Source: Cucumis sativus
Taxonomy: Eukaryota > Streptophyta > Magnoliopsida > Cucurbitales > Cucurbitaceae
Reading direction: 5' to 3'
Assembly: GCF_000004075.3 (NCBI RefSeq)
Contig: NC_026660.2
Span: forward strand, 27,593,498-27,657,497
DNA length: 64,000 nucleotides
Shown: one piece after another, positions 1-12,432 of the stretch
Position numbering within the stretch: the first letter of the stretch is position 1
Layout: every line of letters starts with the position of its first letter
Made by a program: the position numbers and the translations under genes
Notes under the pieces: model-generated
What the model was told of the DNA's origin: nothing
Databases searched by the model: none
Seen by the model: the letters and a program-made list of their open reading frames with translations, nothing else

Positions 1-3000
1 GGTTTCCTGTTTGGCTGAAGTATGTCCCAGGCATTAGCTTCAGAACAGATAATGAACCTTTCAAGGTATTTTCATATGCATGCCTCTTTAATCTATATGC
101 AAAAGAGAAATTGAAGGGAAAAGCAGTATTTCTAATAGCCATGGGACTGTTTTGTTTAGTTTGCCCAAATTTTATGTAAAAACCCGTTAAGTCATATTCT
201 TGCTGTTTCAGAGAGCAATGCAGGGATTTACAGAAAAAATTGTGGGGTTGATGAAAAGTGAAAACTTGTTTGAGTCCCAAGGTGGCCCCATCATTCTCTC
301 TCAGGTACTAACATCTAGTTTTCATTTCTTACTTGGTAATCTTATCTAATGGACATAAAAAGTTGTAGTTTCTTCTTCTGAAGTATAGCTCTAATTCAAG
401 CGAATAATTGAAGTTATATGTTATTGTAGATTGAGAATGAATATGGAGTACAGAGCAAGTTATTTGGGGCTGCTGGGCAAAATTATATGACATGGGCGGC
501 AAAGATGGCTGTAGGACTAGGAACAGGTGTCCCATGGGTGATGTGCAAGGAAGAGGATGCCCCCGATCCAGTGGTCAGCACTTCTCTTCTCCATGTTACT
601 TTAATTTTGAAATGGTACTCAAGTCTCAAACAACACAAAAACTTACCTGAGAAACTCTGATTTTGTTTGTCACAGATTAATACATGCAATGGCTTTTATT
701 GTGATGCATTTTCTCCCAATAGACCCTACAAACCTACAATGTGGACAGAGGCTTGGAGTGGCTGGTTTGTAATAGCCTTATTGTCTCATTATAGTCATTC
801 AACTTTTTGCTTGTCTGATATGTTCTTATTTCTCTTACTTTCCTTTGGCAAACCTGAAGGTTTAATGAGTTTGGGGGTCCAATTCACCAAAGACCCGTTC
901 AAGATTTGGCATTTGCAGTTGCTCTGTTCATTCAGAAAGGAGGATCGTTTATTAACTATTACATGGTTGGTTTTCTGTGAAGCAAGTATTACTTTGTTGT
1001 AAACTACTATCCTATAAGATTTTCATCTCTTTGTGTGACAGTACCATGGAGGGACGAACTTTGGACGCACAGCAGGAGGACCTTTCATTACTACCAGCTA
1101 TGACTATGATGCTCCAATAGATGAATATGGTGAGAATTGAATCTCACTTGTTCTAAATAGTTTTCCAAACGATTTCCAATGAAAAATTCGGAGTCTGTAC
1201 AGATGCAAGGACTAAAAGGAACATACTCATGGCTGTAAAAAGCCACCTTATTTTTTTCTCACATTAGACCTTGTGGATGCACGTGGCTGTTTAAAGGAAG
1301 TAGAAAATGTACAAAAATGACAAATTATGGTCCCATGTTTTTGATAATTGAATCCATTTACATTGACATAAAAAAATTATGATAGGATTGATCAGGCAAC
1401 CAAAGTATGGTCATCTGAAGGAGCTTCATAGGGCGGTGAAGATGTGCGAGAAGGCGTTAGTTTCAGCAGATCCAATTGTGACTTCGTTAGGGAGCTCTCA
1501 ACAGGTTCATCTATTCATAGTCCATAATTTCCATCTCTCATTATTTGAACTTAATCAGAGTTACTGAGGCTTGACCTCCAACGTTGCCAGGCTTACGTTT
1601 ACACATCAGAATCAGGAAATTGTGCAGCCTTTCTTTCAAATTATGACACAGATTCAGCTGCAAGAGTGATGTTCAATAACATGCACTATAATTTGCCTCC
1701 ATGGTCCATCAGTATCCTTCCTGATTGCAGAAACGTAGTTTTCAATACTGCCAAGGTTTGAAAATTTTTCCTTGCATTGTATTTTATTAACAAGTGTTAA
1801 AGACTTCAATAGATTCTGGTTTCGGCTCACCTTGATTTTGTTTTCGACTTCTTTTTCAGGTTGGAGTTCAAACATCACAATTGGAAATGCTACCAACAAA
1901 CTCTCCAATGCTCTTATGGGAAAGCTACAATGAAGACGTTTCTGCGGAGGATGATAGCACAACAATGACTGCTTCTGGTTTACTAGAGCAGATAAATGTT
2001 ACCAAAGACACTAGTGACTACCTGTGGTATATTACTAGGTGAGACAAATTCTTCCTTGACCAACGGTACTGGTTGGCTCTTGCTTGTTTTCAACGATTTT
2101 GGATGTGTCTTGAGTATAGATTTAGAAACTGAACCTAGACGCCTACACAATTGTTCAAAATGTGTTGAACATAGTTGTAATTACAGCTAAATATTAAGTT
2201 GAATCTCAACTATTAGTAAGTAGTCTATGAACATGTTCTATGTTATAAATTATGTACTATCATATAGTTTAGATTATATTATACATTAACAATAAATGAA
2301 ATGTTTTTATAACATGAAATACTATATTTTTTTCATCTTTTTAATGTAAAATTATGCATCTTAAAATTCCTAACTAAAAATATATACACTGAGCATAAAA
2401 TTGTTGTTTAAAAAAATTCCATTATTTGAATCACGTAATCTAAACAAGAATTTTAAAAAACAAAAATTTTCAAATGGGTATCTACCAAATCCATTTGACT
2501 CAAATTTTGAAAATGTAAAATGGAATTCAGCTTTGCATACTAAACAGGCCATATATTGTCTGTTCATCCCTTCAGTGTAGATATTGGCTCAACTGAATCC
2601 TTCCTGCATGGTGGAGAACTCCCCACACTGATTGTTCAGTCAACTGGCCATGCTGTGCATATCTTTATTAATGGGAGACTTTCAGGTGCAATACTATCTT
2701 CATTCTTCTTTGATGTCTCTTCTCATCAACATAAAACAAGAAGTTTAATATATTTTGATTGGTTATCAGGTTCTGCCTTTGGGTCAAGAGAAAATAGAAG
2801 ATTCACTTATACCGGTAAAGTCAATTTTCGTGCTGGACGAAACACAATTGCACTCTTGAGTGTTGCTGTGGGACTGCCAGTGAGTTTTGTTCCCTCCTTT
2901 TACATATAATTCTTCATTTCAATTGATCCTGAATCAAGTCTTGAACAGAGTTTCACCTGTAGTGTTTTTATCTTTTTTCTAATTTGTAAAAAGCATGACT

Positions 3001-4489
3001 CCTCTTCATCCACTCCTACAAGATGAAGGGGTGGTTAAATCAAGCTTGGGAAACTTGTGGAACTCGAGCAATTTTTACCATCACAAATTGCATGATTTTG
3101 AAAACAGAAGTTGAAAACGGCCATCAAAGAAAATTTTCCAGATGGCCCATTAGCATCTAGTATGTTTTTTTGGTTTTCCCCCTTACTGTTTGCTAATGTC
3201 ACACTTTGAATTGTTGTTATTGAAGAATGTTGGGGGACACTTTGAGACATGGAACACCGGAATATTGGGTCCAGTTGCTCTTCATGGACTTGATCAAGGA
3301 AAATTGGATTTATCCTGGGCGAAATGGACCTACAAGGTTTGACCATTTGACTCCAGTTTCTCAAATGTTATGATTTCATATCAGACAAACTTTTCCTCAC
3401 ATGTAACTCCTTTAAAATAGGTTGGGCTGAAAGGAGAAGCCATGAATCTCGTATCTCCAAATGGTATATCTTCAGTTGAATGGATGGAAGGATCATTGGC
3501 TGCACAAGCACCACAACCACTGACTTGGCACAAGGTACCTATTGTCCCCAAATTAAACTTGATTTTGCAACGAAAAATGAGATGACCCTTGAAAGTATGA
3601 ACCGTATCTTTTACTCGCAGAGCAACTTTGATGCACCTGAAGGAGATGAGCCATTGGCTATAGACATGCGAGGAATGGGGAAGGGCCAAATATGGATTAA
3701 TGGAGTGAGTATTGGAAGATACTGGACTGCATATGCTACTGGTAATTGTGATAAATGCAATTATGCTGGAACCTTTAGACCTCCCAAGTGTCAGCAAGGC
3801 TGTGGCCAGCCAACACAAAGATGGTAACTTCTTCACACTAGGGAAGCTCATCAATATTAATGAATAAGTTTCTTTTACATAACCTTACTATATTTCATTT
3901 TCAGGTACCATGTCCCTCGTGCTTGGTTGAAGCCAAAAGACAATCTGTTAGTAGTTTTTGAGGAACTTGGAGGGAATCCCACAAGCATCAGCTTGGTGAA
4001 AAGATCAGTAACTGGTGTTTGTGCTGATGTCTCGGAATACCATCCAACCCTTAAGAACTGGCACATTGAAAGCTATGGAAAGTCGGAAGATTTACATAGA
4101 CCCAAAGTTCATCTCAAGTGTTCTGCAGGTTATTCCATAACATCCATCAAATTTGCAAGCTTCGGAACTCCACTAGGAACCTGCGGAAGCTACCAACAAG
4201 GAACTTGCCATGCCCCGATGTCATACGACATTCTAGAGAAGGTGCAAAAAATACACAAAAAATAGGAAAAAAAGATACATATTTGTTTTTCTTCTTTCAC
4301 TATATGTATATAACTCCCCACTCATGTTATCTCTTTCTACAGAGGTGCATAGGGAAGCAAAGATGTGCTGTTACCATATCTAATACTAACTTCGGGCAAG
4401 ATCCATGTCCAAATGTGTTGAAGCGACTATCGGTTGAAGTTGTATGTGCTCCGGCAACTACAGCCGCAGAACCCAACTGGAGGGGTTGA
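1..4489 (+). CDS. BGAL3: Beta-galactosidase (GH35), BGAL3-like, 5'-truncated by the window edge
   Basis: A secreted cell-wall exo-galactosidase that removes terminal beta-galactose from pectic and other wall polysaccharides. Sixteen exons join in consistent phase to about 725 residues: 1-65, 212-304, 430-573, 676-764, 860-965, 1042-1129, 1386-1504, 1591-1755, 1860-2038, 2576-2685, 2770-2879, 3226-3336, 3421-3534, 3621-3823, 3905-4241 and 4343-4489. All introns are GT-AG. The proton-donor motif IENEYG opens the exon at 430, and the nucleophile motif TEAWSGW is at the exon 676/860 join. The last two exons encode a Cys-rich SUEL-type galactose-binding lectin domain ([27 protein letters not shown]). 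The C-terminal half reads very like Arabidopsis BGAL3 as I remember it. The start codon, signal peptide and roughly 130 residues lie left of base 1. One oddity: exon 14 opens SNFDAPEG, where relatives usually have an aromatic residue before F. The family is certain; the BGAL3 assignment is likely. Confidence 0.95.
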
Positions 4490-5457
4490 TTGTGTTGGTT
4501 GAAAAGAGAAGATTTTATGAAGAGTTGCATGACTCAAGGACTTGAACTACTACTATCAGCAATCATAGGTACATAAGAAGTGCTTTTTCAAGTTGTATCT
4601 GATGATTTGATTTTCATATTGAGTGAGTTTTTAAGTTAAGGGTGTGTGTGGTGCCAAAGGCAATAGATTCCTAGAGGTATAGATGGTAGAGTTTGTAAAT
4701 CCCGGGGTTCTGCAATCTAGGCCCTGAGGTGAATTTCAATTCCCATTCCTGGCATTTTAACTGGAAATGGGTTTTGGGAGAAATAGTTAATTTATCTTGT
4801 AATTTATTTCAGTTTGTTACATTGGGGGAAAAGTCAAACCTCATTTAGGATGTTGTTGTGAGACCTGGTGTGACAAGTGCCTTCTGCAATACAAAGGCCA
4901 GTTTGAAGGAAAAAAATTGTTGACATTCTGCTTTCTAAATGCCCCTTTATCTAGATCTCTATTTCCTTTTTGATTGTGTTGAACAGAACTTTTATGAAAT
5001 TCCTTTCTTGTGGTAAAGCAGTTGCCATTTCACTTAAATGATAAGATCCAATACTTCAGATTCCTTCAGTTATGGAATTGGGTATAATTTCATTACAAAA
5101 TGCAGACTCTAGTCTAATTAAGGGTGCAAGTTCAGAATTATGTATTACATACATTAAACAAATCTTCCTCCTAAAGAATCAATTTCTTTTCCTTATGGAG
5201 CAAATTGAATATCAGATTCCCAAATCCCAATTATACTAATGCGACAATAACATTGTTTTTCAAACTCAAAAGAAAGAAGAAAAGACACAATATAAACCAC
5301 TTCAGAAGGGAGAATATACCATGTTCTAGCAACAAAACGAGCGGATAGAAGTTGATAATCCAGTATAGAAGAAAATTATAGCTTTTCCAGACTAATAAAG
5401 TTTATATATATATATATATATCTCTACTTCAGAGCCCAATTTTTTGTTGTTGGAAAA
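4490..5457. other. Convergent spacer, BGAL3 to thioredoxin
   Basis: This stretch holds the 3' flanks of two genes that face each other. It is AT-rich, with no open frame resembling a protein. A short (TA)n microsatellite lies at about 5403-5420, just past the thioredoxin stop codon. I see no RNA gene or mobile element. Confidence 0.6.
5403..5420. repeat. (TA)n microsatellite
   Basis: About nine TA units immediately 3' of the thioredoxin gene. It is useful mainly as a polymorphic marker. Confidence 0.9.
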
Positions 5458-6691
5458 TCAGGCAGAAGCAGTAGCCAAGTGCTTCGCTACGGTCTGTTGC
5501 AGTTCTTCCTTCTTAGCTCCAACTACCTTGTCCAGAATTCTTCCCTCTTTCAGAAACATAAAAGTAGGCATTGCCTCCACCCCCCAATCTTTAGCCACCG
5601 ACTGCATCATTTCCCAGATGACATACGAATTAGTTGAGCTATATTTAGATTATCAAAAGCAAGACGTTTATAAATAATAATTTACAGTACCTCCAGTTCA
5701 TCCACATCAACCTTCAAAAATGTGACATTGGGATGTTTTCTAGCAAGCTCGTCTAGGAAAGGTGCAATGAACCGACATGGACCACACCATGATGCAGTAA
5801 AATCCACAACTATCTGCATCAGTATTAGGACTCATGAACAAGGTATACTGTATGTTAAAATGTCAAGAACTCAATAATTGGTAGTCCTTGCTACATGAAG
5901 AAAATCGGTTGTATTCTAAGTGAGAAAATGATCGATGGTGACATTTAGTCAAGGACATGATCGGGATAAAGATTATTGCATCAGTAGTAGGACTCATGAA
6001 CAAGATATACTGTATGTTAAAATGTCAAGAACTCAATAATTGGTAGTCGTTGGTACATGAAGAAAATCGGTTGTATTCTAAGTGAGAAAATGATTGGTGG
6101 TGACATTTAGTCAAGGACATGATCGGGATAAAGCTTCATATAATCATATCAATGTACTAATACAATAATAAATATATATACATATATGGTATCCAATTTG
6201 TTTTCACTGGAAAGCCAATTAAGTGGGAGACAAAAACGGTATTGATTGTTGAATAAAAAAAGGGGAAACACAAAAGATTCGAAACATATCATACTTTGAT
6301 CACTACTTTTTCTACCATACCACAAAAAAAGCAAAAAAAAAAAAAAAAAAACAAACAAAAAAACAAAAAAAGGAAAAGTTTCTTGAGCATATCAATATCA
6401 TTTTGAAAAACAACAAAAGGGTGGTGAGGATGATGATCATTGATCAAATCAAGTAATGGCGATTACATTGAAATGAACAAACATATTACAGAGGATGAAA
6501 TCAAGTAAAGGCGAAAACACAAAGCGATTGAAGGGGGGAAAGATAAAGAATTGTGAAAGATAATGGAAATTGAAAAGGTTATAACATACCAATTTTTTAG
6601 AGCCATTGCCCTGCTGAATTTGGTGCTCCCATGAATCAATAGTGATACAACGGATTACTACTCCCTCTGTAGCTTCTGCAGCTGCTGCCAT
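5458..6691 (-). CDS. Thioredoxin h-type (TRX h1-like)
   Basis: A cytosolic thiol-disulfide reductase, normally reduced by NADPH-thioredoxin reductase. Three exons on the minus strand, 6690 region to 5458: 6590-6691, 5691-5813 and 5458-5601. They join in frame to 121 residues plus stop, the usual length for the family. Exon 2 opens directly into the active site ([15 protein letters not shown], redox Cys at about 44 and 47). The cis-proline loop [10 protein letters not shown] and the [10 protein letters not shown] tail are also present. I chose the Met that opens [10 protein letters not shown]: an upstream in-frame Met would add an aromatic-rich segment unlike the family. No signal peptide is visible, which fits a cytosolic h-type. 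Intron 1 (5814-6589) carries a tandem duplication, listed separately. The gene converges with BGAL3. Homologous position and sequence suggest an orthologue of Arabidopsis TRX h1 (At3g51030). Confidence 0.95.
5816..6133. repeat. 156-bp tandem duplication in thioredoxin intron 1
   Basis: Copy A (5816-5971) and copy B (5978-6133) align at a constant 162-bp offset. I count about six substitutions and no gaps, near 96% identity. Six bases (attatt) separate them. The left edge of copy A sits at the 3' splice site of exon 2: the minus strand reads TGATGCAG before the exon. In copy B the same sequence runs TGATGCA then A, so the acceptor AG was not reproduced. This is a recent local duplication with no sign of coding content. 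Confidence 0.93.
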
Positions 6692-9600
6692 TTGCTCGTT
6701 TCTGTCTCCACGAACTTCTTTACGATTTCTTGACCAAAAAAAAACAATAAAAGAAAAGAACGACAACCACAACTGATTATTTTCTGCTTTAAATAAGCTG
6801 AGACAAATGCTTCTATATATATATATGTATGTATGTAATTTACACATTTGGATCTTGTTTTTTCATTAATCACGAATTTGCCACCCCAATTAATGGACCG
6901 CTCATCTCCAAATCAATTTCGATGCAACGGTTTCTCTTCCCGACGAGACTTGTGTTTTCACTTTTCTTTTCGTTCCCGGTACGCGTGAATCTTTCATTTT
7001 CCGTTCTTCCACAGTTTGTCAATTACAATTCACAAACCCCTACCATTTGCTTTTATTTAACCCTTCTACGTTTATACCCAATCCTCTACTCCCGAACATG
7101 TTGCTCTTCATTAACCTCTGTCAAAGTACTACCACTAATGCATATTAGTACAAGGGAGTCTCTTAAGCTCAACTAGGCATAAAATGGGTATAGAGTCTCT
7201 CAATTGGAGTTACTCACTTCCCTCCAATTGGTGTCTCAAATTGAGGCTATATATATGGCTCTTCCTCTTGGACGCAGTTATATGATCAGTGTGGCCCTTG
7301 AGGTTGCTGTTAGTTCGAGCGTTTTCCTTTTGGTAAAATTTCTTTAGTTCCTTTACTTACTCAAAACTCAAAAGTCTAACAAACGTCTCTTTTTGGGATG
7401 CTTGATCCTTTACCAACTCCTTGTTTTCTTGAGCTTTTGAGCCTTGCTTGCTATAACATTTCACACATTTTAGATATAACATAGTAAGCTTATGACCTAC
7501 TGACTAGAAACCATAAAATAAACCTCCAAATTATAACTCAAAGTGGTTTTTATGTGTATTTATGAAATTGAAAACTTTAATAAAGTTTGGTTCCATAAGC
7601 TGAGGACTTGATTCAAGCTGCGATTCCTTTCTTGTATAGCCAAAGCTTCAAGATGTGGTCGGTTGAACAATATCTTCCAAAATAATTTTGTGGTATCTAC
7701 CTCTATTTCCTTTCTGATTTTTAGCCGAACAAATTAAACAAGTAAAGAAGTGCAGATTCCAACTTTAGATTTGTAATCTTTAATTAACATATATCTAAAA
7801 AGTTGTACTTTTAATGTTGAAACACAAATTTTATTACTCGAATTTTAGTCAAACCATATCGTACAGTGCGTCCAATTATGAGAAAAATAAAAACTTAAAA
7901 GCGAAATGTTTTTCAATTCTAAATAGTTATTAAACCTTTTTTAAAAGTTCAATTATGTGATTCTTTTCCAGTGGTAACTAATGGTTCATAGTTGAAAATT
8001 ATTTCTTGTTAATAAAAATTCCAATTATTATATTTTTCAAAACCAAATAATTATTAGTTGACAATTTATTGCTATTAAAAGTTGAATTGTGAAATTTGTC
8101 ACTGTTCATTGTCGACAATATATTTATTGTCATTGAAAAAGTTCATGACATTTAAATTTTTAAATAAAAAACTATTGACTATAGCACAATAAATGTCACA
8201 AATTATAATGGTGACAATTTTTAAAATCTCAATTTTGTTGTATTAGGTGGGATATTAATGAAAGAAACAAATGTGCAATTTTTTTAATCAACGCGGTAAA
8301 AAATGTATTTTCGATGGTCATATGTGCTCTAAATCTATTAAAATATACGTGGATTGGCAAATCAAAAGTTCAAATTTAATATTTTATATAGTTAAACATA
8401 ATATGAATGTGTTGAAAGTCAAATTTTACTAGTTTTTGAGATGTACTATTAGTTGAGTTGCTTTATAATCTATGCATAAATTTACAATCAAAGTACAATT
8501 TGGTTAAGTGGGTAAAGTGAAGAAAAGTCAATTGAAAGATCATTTACCCATATAATAAAGACAGTAATCTTACTCATAAATATTGCCTGAGGAGGTGATG
8601 ATTTAAGTTTGAAATTTTGAAGTCTAGTTAATTATATGTCTTTGAAGTTAGTTAATATATTTAACTTTTTTTTTTCTTTTCAAAGTTCTTGTCTACTCAA
8701 ACTATATATAATTTAAATAAAGAAATAAATAATAGTAAGTAAAACCATCTTAGCTTATGCAATTTGACATATGCTCTGAAATCAAACCTCCATTCCATAA
8801 AGTTTGGTCTTGTTGTTTTAAAAAATTAGGTTTATCGTTAACCTATTTTTCTATACATTAAGTTTTGAATTATAGAAGTTTGGAAGGAAACTAAATATTT
8901 TTTTAAAAGTAGATAAGAACTAAGAAAACCTAGAGTTCACATAAAACAAAAAAAAAAAGATGAATCAAAGGAAGTCTACTTGTCATTTGAATTTTAGTTG
9001 TTCAAAGAAAAAGAAAATTCGTTGGCCACTATCTTATAGTAAGGATTGTGATAAAATTTGTTCCAAACGACTTCCATAGATAGAATAAAAAGTATATCAT
9101 AGTTCATAGTGTAGAATATGTCTTATGATATTATTTCTTTACTTTAAGCCACTTTCAAACTTTCATACGGGATAAAAAAATATATTATAGTTTTTTTCTT
9201 TTTTGTTAATATGAACTTTTTTACTTTTAATAATAATTTAGTTCAAACCAATACCTATAGAATACATCAAGAATCAGGAGATCAAGGATCAAATACCATA
9301 CCTACAAAATATATATATATATGATTTTTGTAAGAAAATTATCTTGTAAAGTTATACTAAAAATAGTTTGATTTCATTCTTATAAAAGTTATAAAGCTAG
9401 AAAAACCACTCAAACTTATTTTAAAAAAGGAAAACTAAAAACATGTGCCACACTTTCATTTTTAATTTCAAAATGGAATCATAAATGTGATAACAAAATA
9501 AAATATTTAAAAAAAAAAACATTTTTGAACATTACAAAATTTGATATATATATATATAATACAAAATATAATAAAATTTTATATGTTAAATGTTGATAGA

Positions 9601-10049
9601 CACGACGTTGATACAATATGAAATTTTGTTATATTTTATAAATATTTTCAACAATTTTATCATTTACAACTACTACAAAAAAATGACAATCTTTTTCAAC
9701 TTTTCTTTTGATGGTTATGACTACTCACTCTTGGAAGGCTTATGGTATTTGCATAATAGTGAATCTTATTGTCATTTTTCTTTAACTTTTTGTTGATATT
9801 CTATTGAAAATTCATTATTTTTCTATCAACTAATGAATACACATCTTCTCTTTTATTTTATATAATATGAATCTGGTATAAAATATCGTATTTTAAAATA
9901 AAAAGTAACAACATTTATGTTCTAATCAAACAAGAAGACGACAAATATAAGAAAAGTTAACTCAATACTTTCATCTTAAATATAATTACACTAAAAAATA
10001 AAAGAAGAATCTAATATTCGCCGTCGAGTCCAACATCTTAAAAACAAAA

Positions 10050-10056
<7 letters not shown>

Positions 10057-10099
<43 letters not shown>
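10057..10099. repeat. (AT)n microsatellite, about 42 bp
   Basis: About 21 uninterrupted AT units in the thioredoxin-PAP spacer. This is the longest dinucleotide tract in the window. Confidence 0.95.
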
Positions 10100-10102
<3 letters not shown>

Positions 10103-11011
10103 CAACCATATAGTAAATAAACAAAATACTTTAATGATATAGTGGGCCACTTTGGATGGCTTATCAAGAGTGACAATTATTAGCCTCACAAATGGGACTT
10201 CTTCTGATGGACCATGCCACTGTGGGATCACTCTTTTTCATTCTTCAATTTGACCAATTTTTGTCAAAAAAGCTACTTTAATTCACACTACATACTTAAT
10301 TGGCACATATGCCTTTTAACCAAAGTCTTTCAACCAAAAGGAGACATTCTCTTTCATATATTAAAAAACTAATGCTAATGGTTTTAAATATCTTAATATT
10401 ATATTATGTGGTTTTTATTAATTGAGCTTGTCGGCTAGATTTTCTTTAAATGCCATCTTATAATCAATTTTTACTTTTCTATTTTCACGTGTGTTTTCGA
10501 TTAATTAATTGAATATGCAATAATATGCTGTTCTTTGATTGGTTTCTATTTCGCCCATGTCTCCAATTTTAACCAATGACTTTGTGGACTAATATATATA
10601 TTAATACAAAAAATTCCTAACTTTTTCTAAATATTTATTATTATCGTATATACTGATTTATTTTATGCAGTGAAGTTAACGTTTAACTTTTCAAATGATT
10701 TAGTTTTTTTCCCAACTGTTAAGTATGTACCAAAAAAATTATTAAGTATGTAGGTGATTTTTAAAATACATAGATATAATCTTCATTCAAAACAAATTTT
10801 AAAATTTAATAAAATATTTCAGTTAAAAAAAATCACCAAAGCTCGGTTTATATATATATATTTTAATTTCGTAAAAAATCGATTGATTAAGTTGTTTACA
10901 TTTGATAATCAACTTTTAAAACAATAATAATATCGATTGGATTGTTTTTTTTATTAACAAATGTTATTATAATTTGTATTATTGAATTGGAATAATGGAG
11001 TGAACACTTTT

Positions 11012-11072
11012 CAAATGGTATTGTAATCCAAACTATATATTCTTTAAATGTGAAATGGTATTGTAATCCAAA
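11012..11072. repeat. Short direct repeat, 20 bp, 40 bp apart
   Basis: The string aaatggtattgtaatccaaa occurs twice, starting at about 11013 and 11053. The flanks differ, so this is a small local duplication without known function. Confidence 0.75.
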
Positions 11073-12187
11073 TTGAAATGCTCTTATGCTTTTTCACGTG
11101 CTTATTTAAGATGCATCACGTTGATTATTTTATTCTTTTGTTTTAACAAACCGGTTGGTTGAAGTTATTGGACTACATTGTCTTACCATAAAATATTTAT
11201 GATCTAATGACCGTAGATATAGAACTTTTGTTCAAAATAGCTTATACAACTTATGAACTTTAAGCTTTCAAGAAATATTAAAATTAGTACAAAAAAAAAC
11301 AAAATTAATATTACTCTCACCACGATGTAATTATTCTCTCTATAAAAATCTAATTATTATGCTGGTCAATCTAACTTCCACCATTCAATGTAAGTCAATT
11401 AGATTGAACAATAGCAACACTGAAAGGAATTGTAATTAGCAATGAACAATACTTGGAATATAGAATAATTTGTTTGTTGAAATGGAAAAAGTGACCGATT
11501 TGATGCTTGAATTCGTCTATCAAAATTCTTGTCTATAGTTAATTAAAAAATACATATGTAGAGTGGTAGTTGGAGTATTAAATTTATTTGATTAGTCAAA
11601 GTTATACTCACATATTTATTAATATTTATAATATCTTTTTCACCTTTCTAAACTCATATATTTTAATATTAAATTAAAAAGAAAAAAGAGAATTTATAAA
11701 AAGTTAATTGCTAATTTAAATATTGTTTAGAGGTTGAAAATATATTTATTCTAAACCAATAGAGGTTTACTACGCATTTAATTTAAGTTTTGAATGTTCA
11801 ATATTTTGAATATGTTTCATAAAATAGTTGAAGAAAGGAAGGGGAAAAAATGAATAGATATTCAAAATGATTGGAAATAATAAAAAAGAACAGGTATTAG
11901 GTAAAAGAAAGGTAATACATTTAAATCCAAGAAAATCAATAAATATTTACTGAACGATATGGAAGGATCATTCAAAATATATATATCTACGCGTTTACAG
12001 TAAAATACAAATGTTTATTGTCGTTAAAGTTCACAAGTCTGTAGAAGATGGTTTTCTGTGAAAACGCCAAAAAAGACAGAAAATAAGGGTTAGGGAGCAA
12101 AATTTAAACGGCTGATTGGGTTCTTTATTTGAATTTCAATGAAATAGAGAAATTATTCATGGATTGATTGATATCCAAACAGAACAC

Positions 12188-12195
12188 GAATATAC
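12188..12195. promoter_or_regulatory. P1BS-like site (GNATATNC) upstream of PAP
   Basis: The octamer gaatatac fits the PHR1-binding consensus GNATATNC and lies about 240 bp before the phosphatase ATG. PHR1 drives phosphate-starvation genes, and many plant PAPs are such targets. The match is short and could occur by chance, so this is a candidate only. Confidence 0.35.
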
Positions 12196-12432
12196 CTTAT
12201 TACACGGATATAAGATCGCCCATCCACCGCCATTAGGGATTGCAACCAAAATCAAAGTTAACAATTTACTTACTTACTTACTTACTTATTTATTTATTAA
12301 TATTATTATCATCATCATTAATGTTATTATACAACCACCAAGCCATCTTCAAGTAATTATTTAATCCGCCTCTCAAAATTCAAACCCCTTCATTCTTCAC
12401 TCTTCACTCTTCACTCTTCCAAATCCCCTGCC

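Larger units (their letters stand above)
6692..12432. other. 5.7-kb divergent spacer between thioredoxin and PAP
   Basis: Upstream flanks of two divergent genes. It is very AT-rich, with poly-A/T runs, a 42-bp (AT)n tract and short inverted repeats, for example a 9-bp stem at 7201-7209/7222-7230 and the palindrome attgtcgacaat at 8108-8119. Between about 7850 and 8250 the words ttgtca/tgacaa recur in both orientations, which may be a decayed transposon. I could not define its ends. I see no credible protein or tRNA. Confidence 0.55.

Noticed and set aside
7850-8250. Possible decayed transposon with ttgtca/tgacaa inverted words
   Set aside because: No terminal repeats, target duplication or transposase fragment could be defined.
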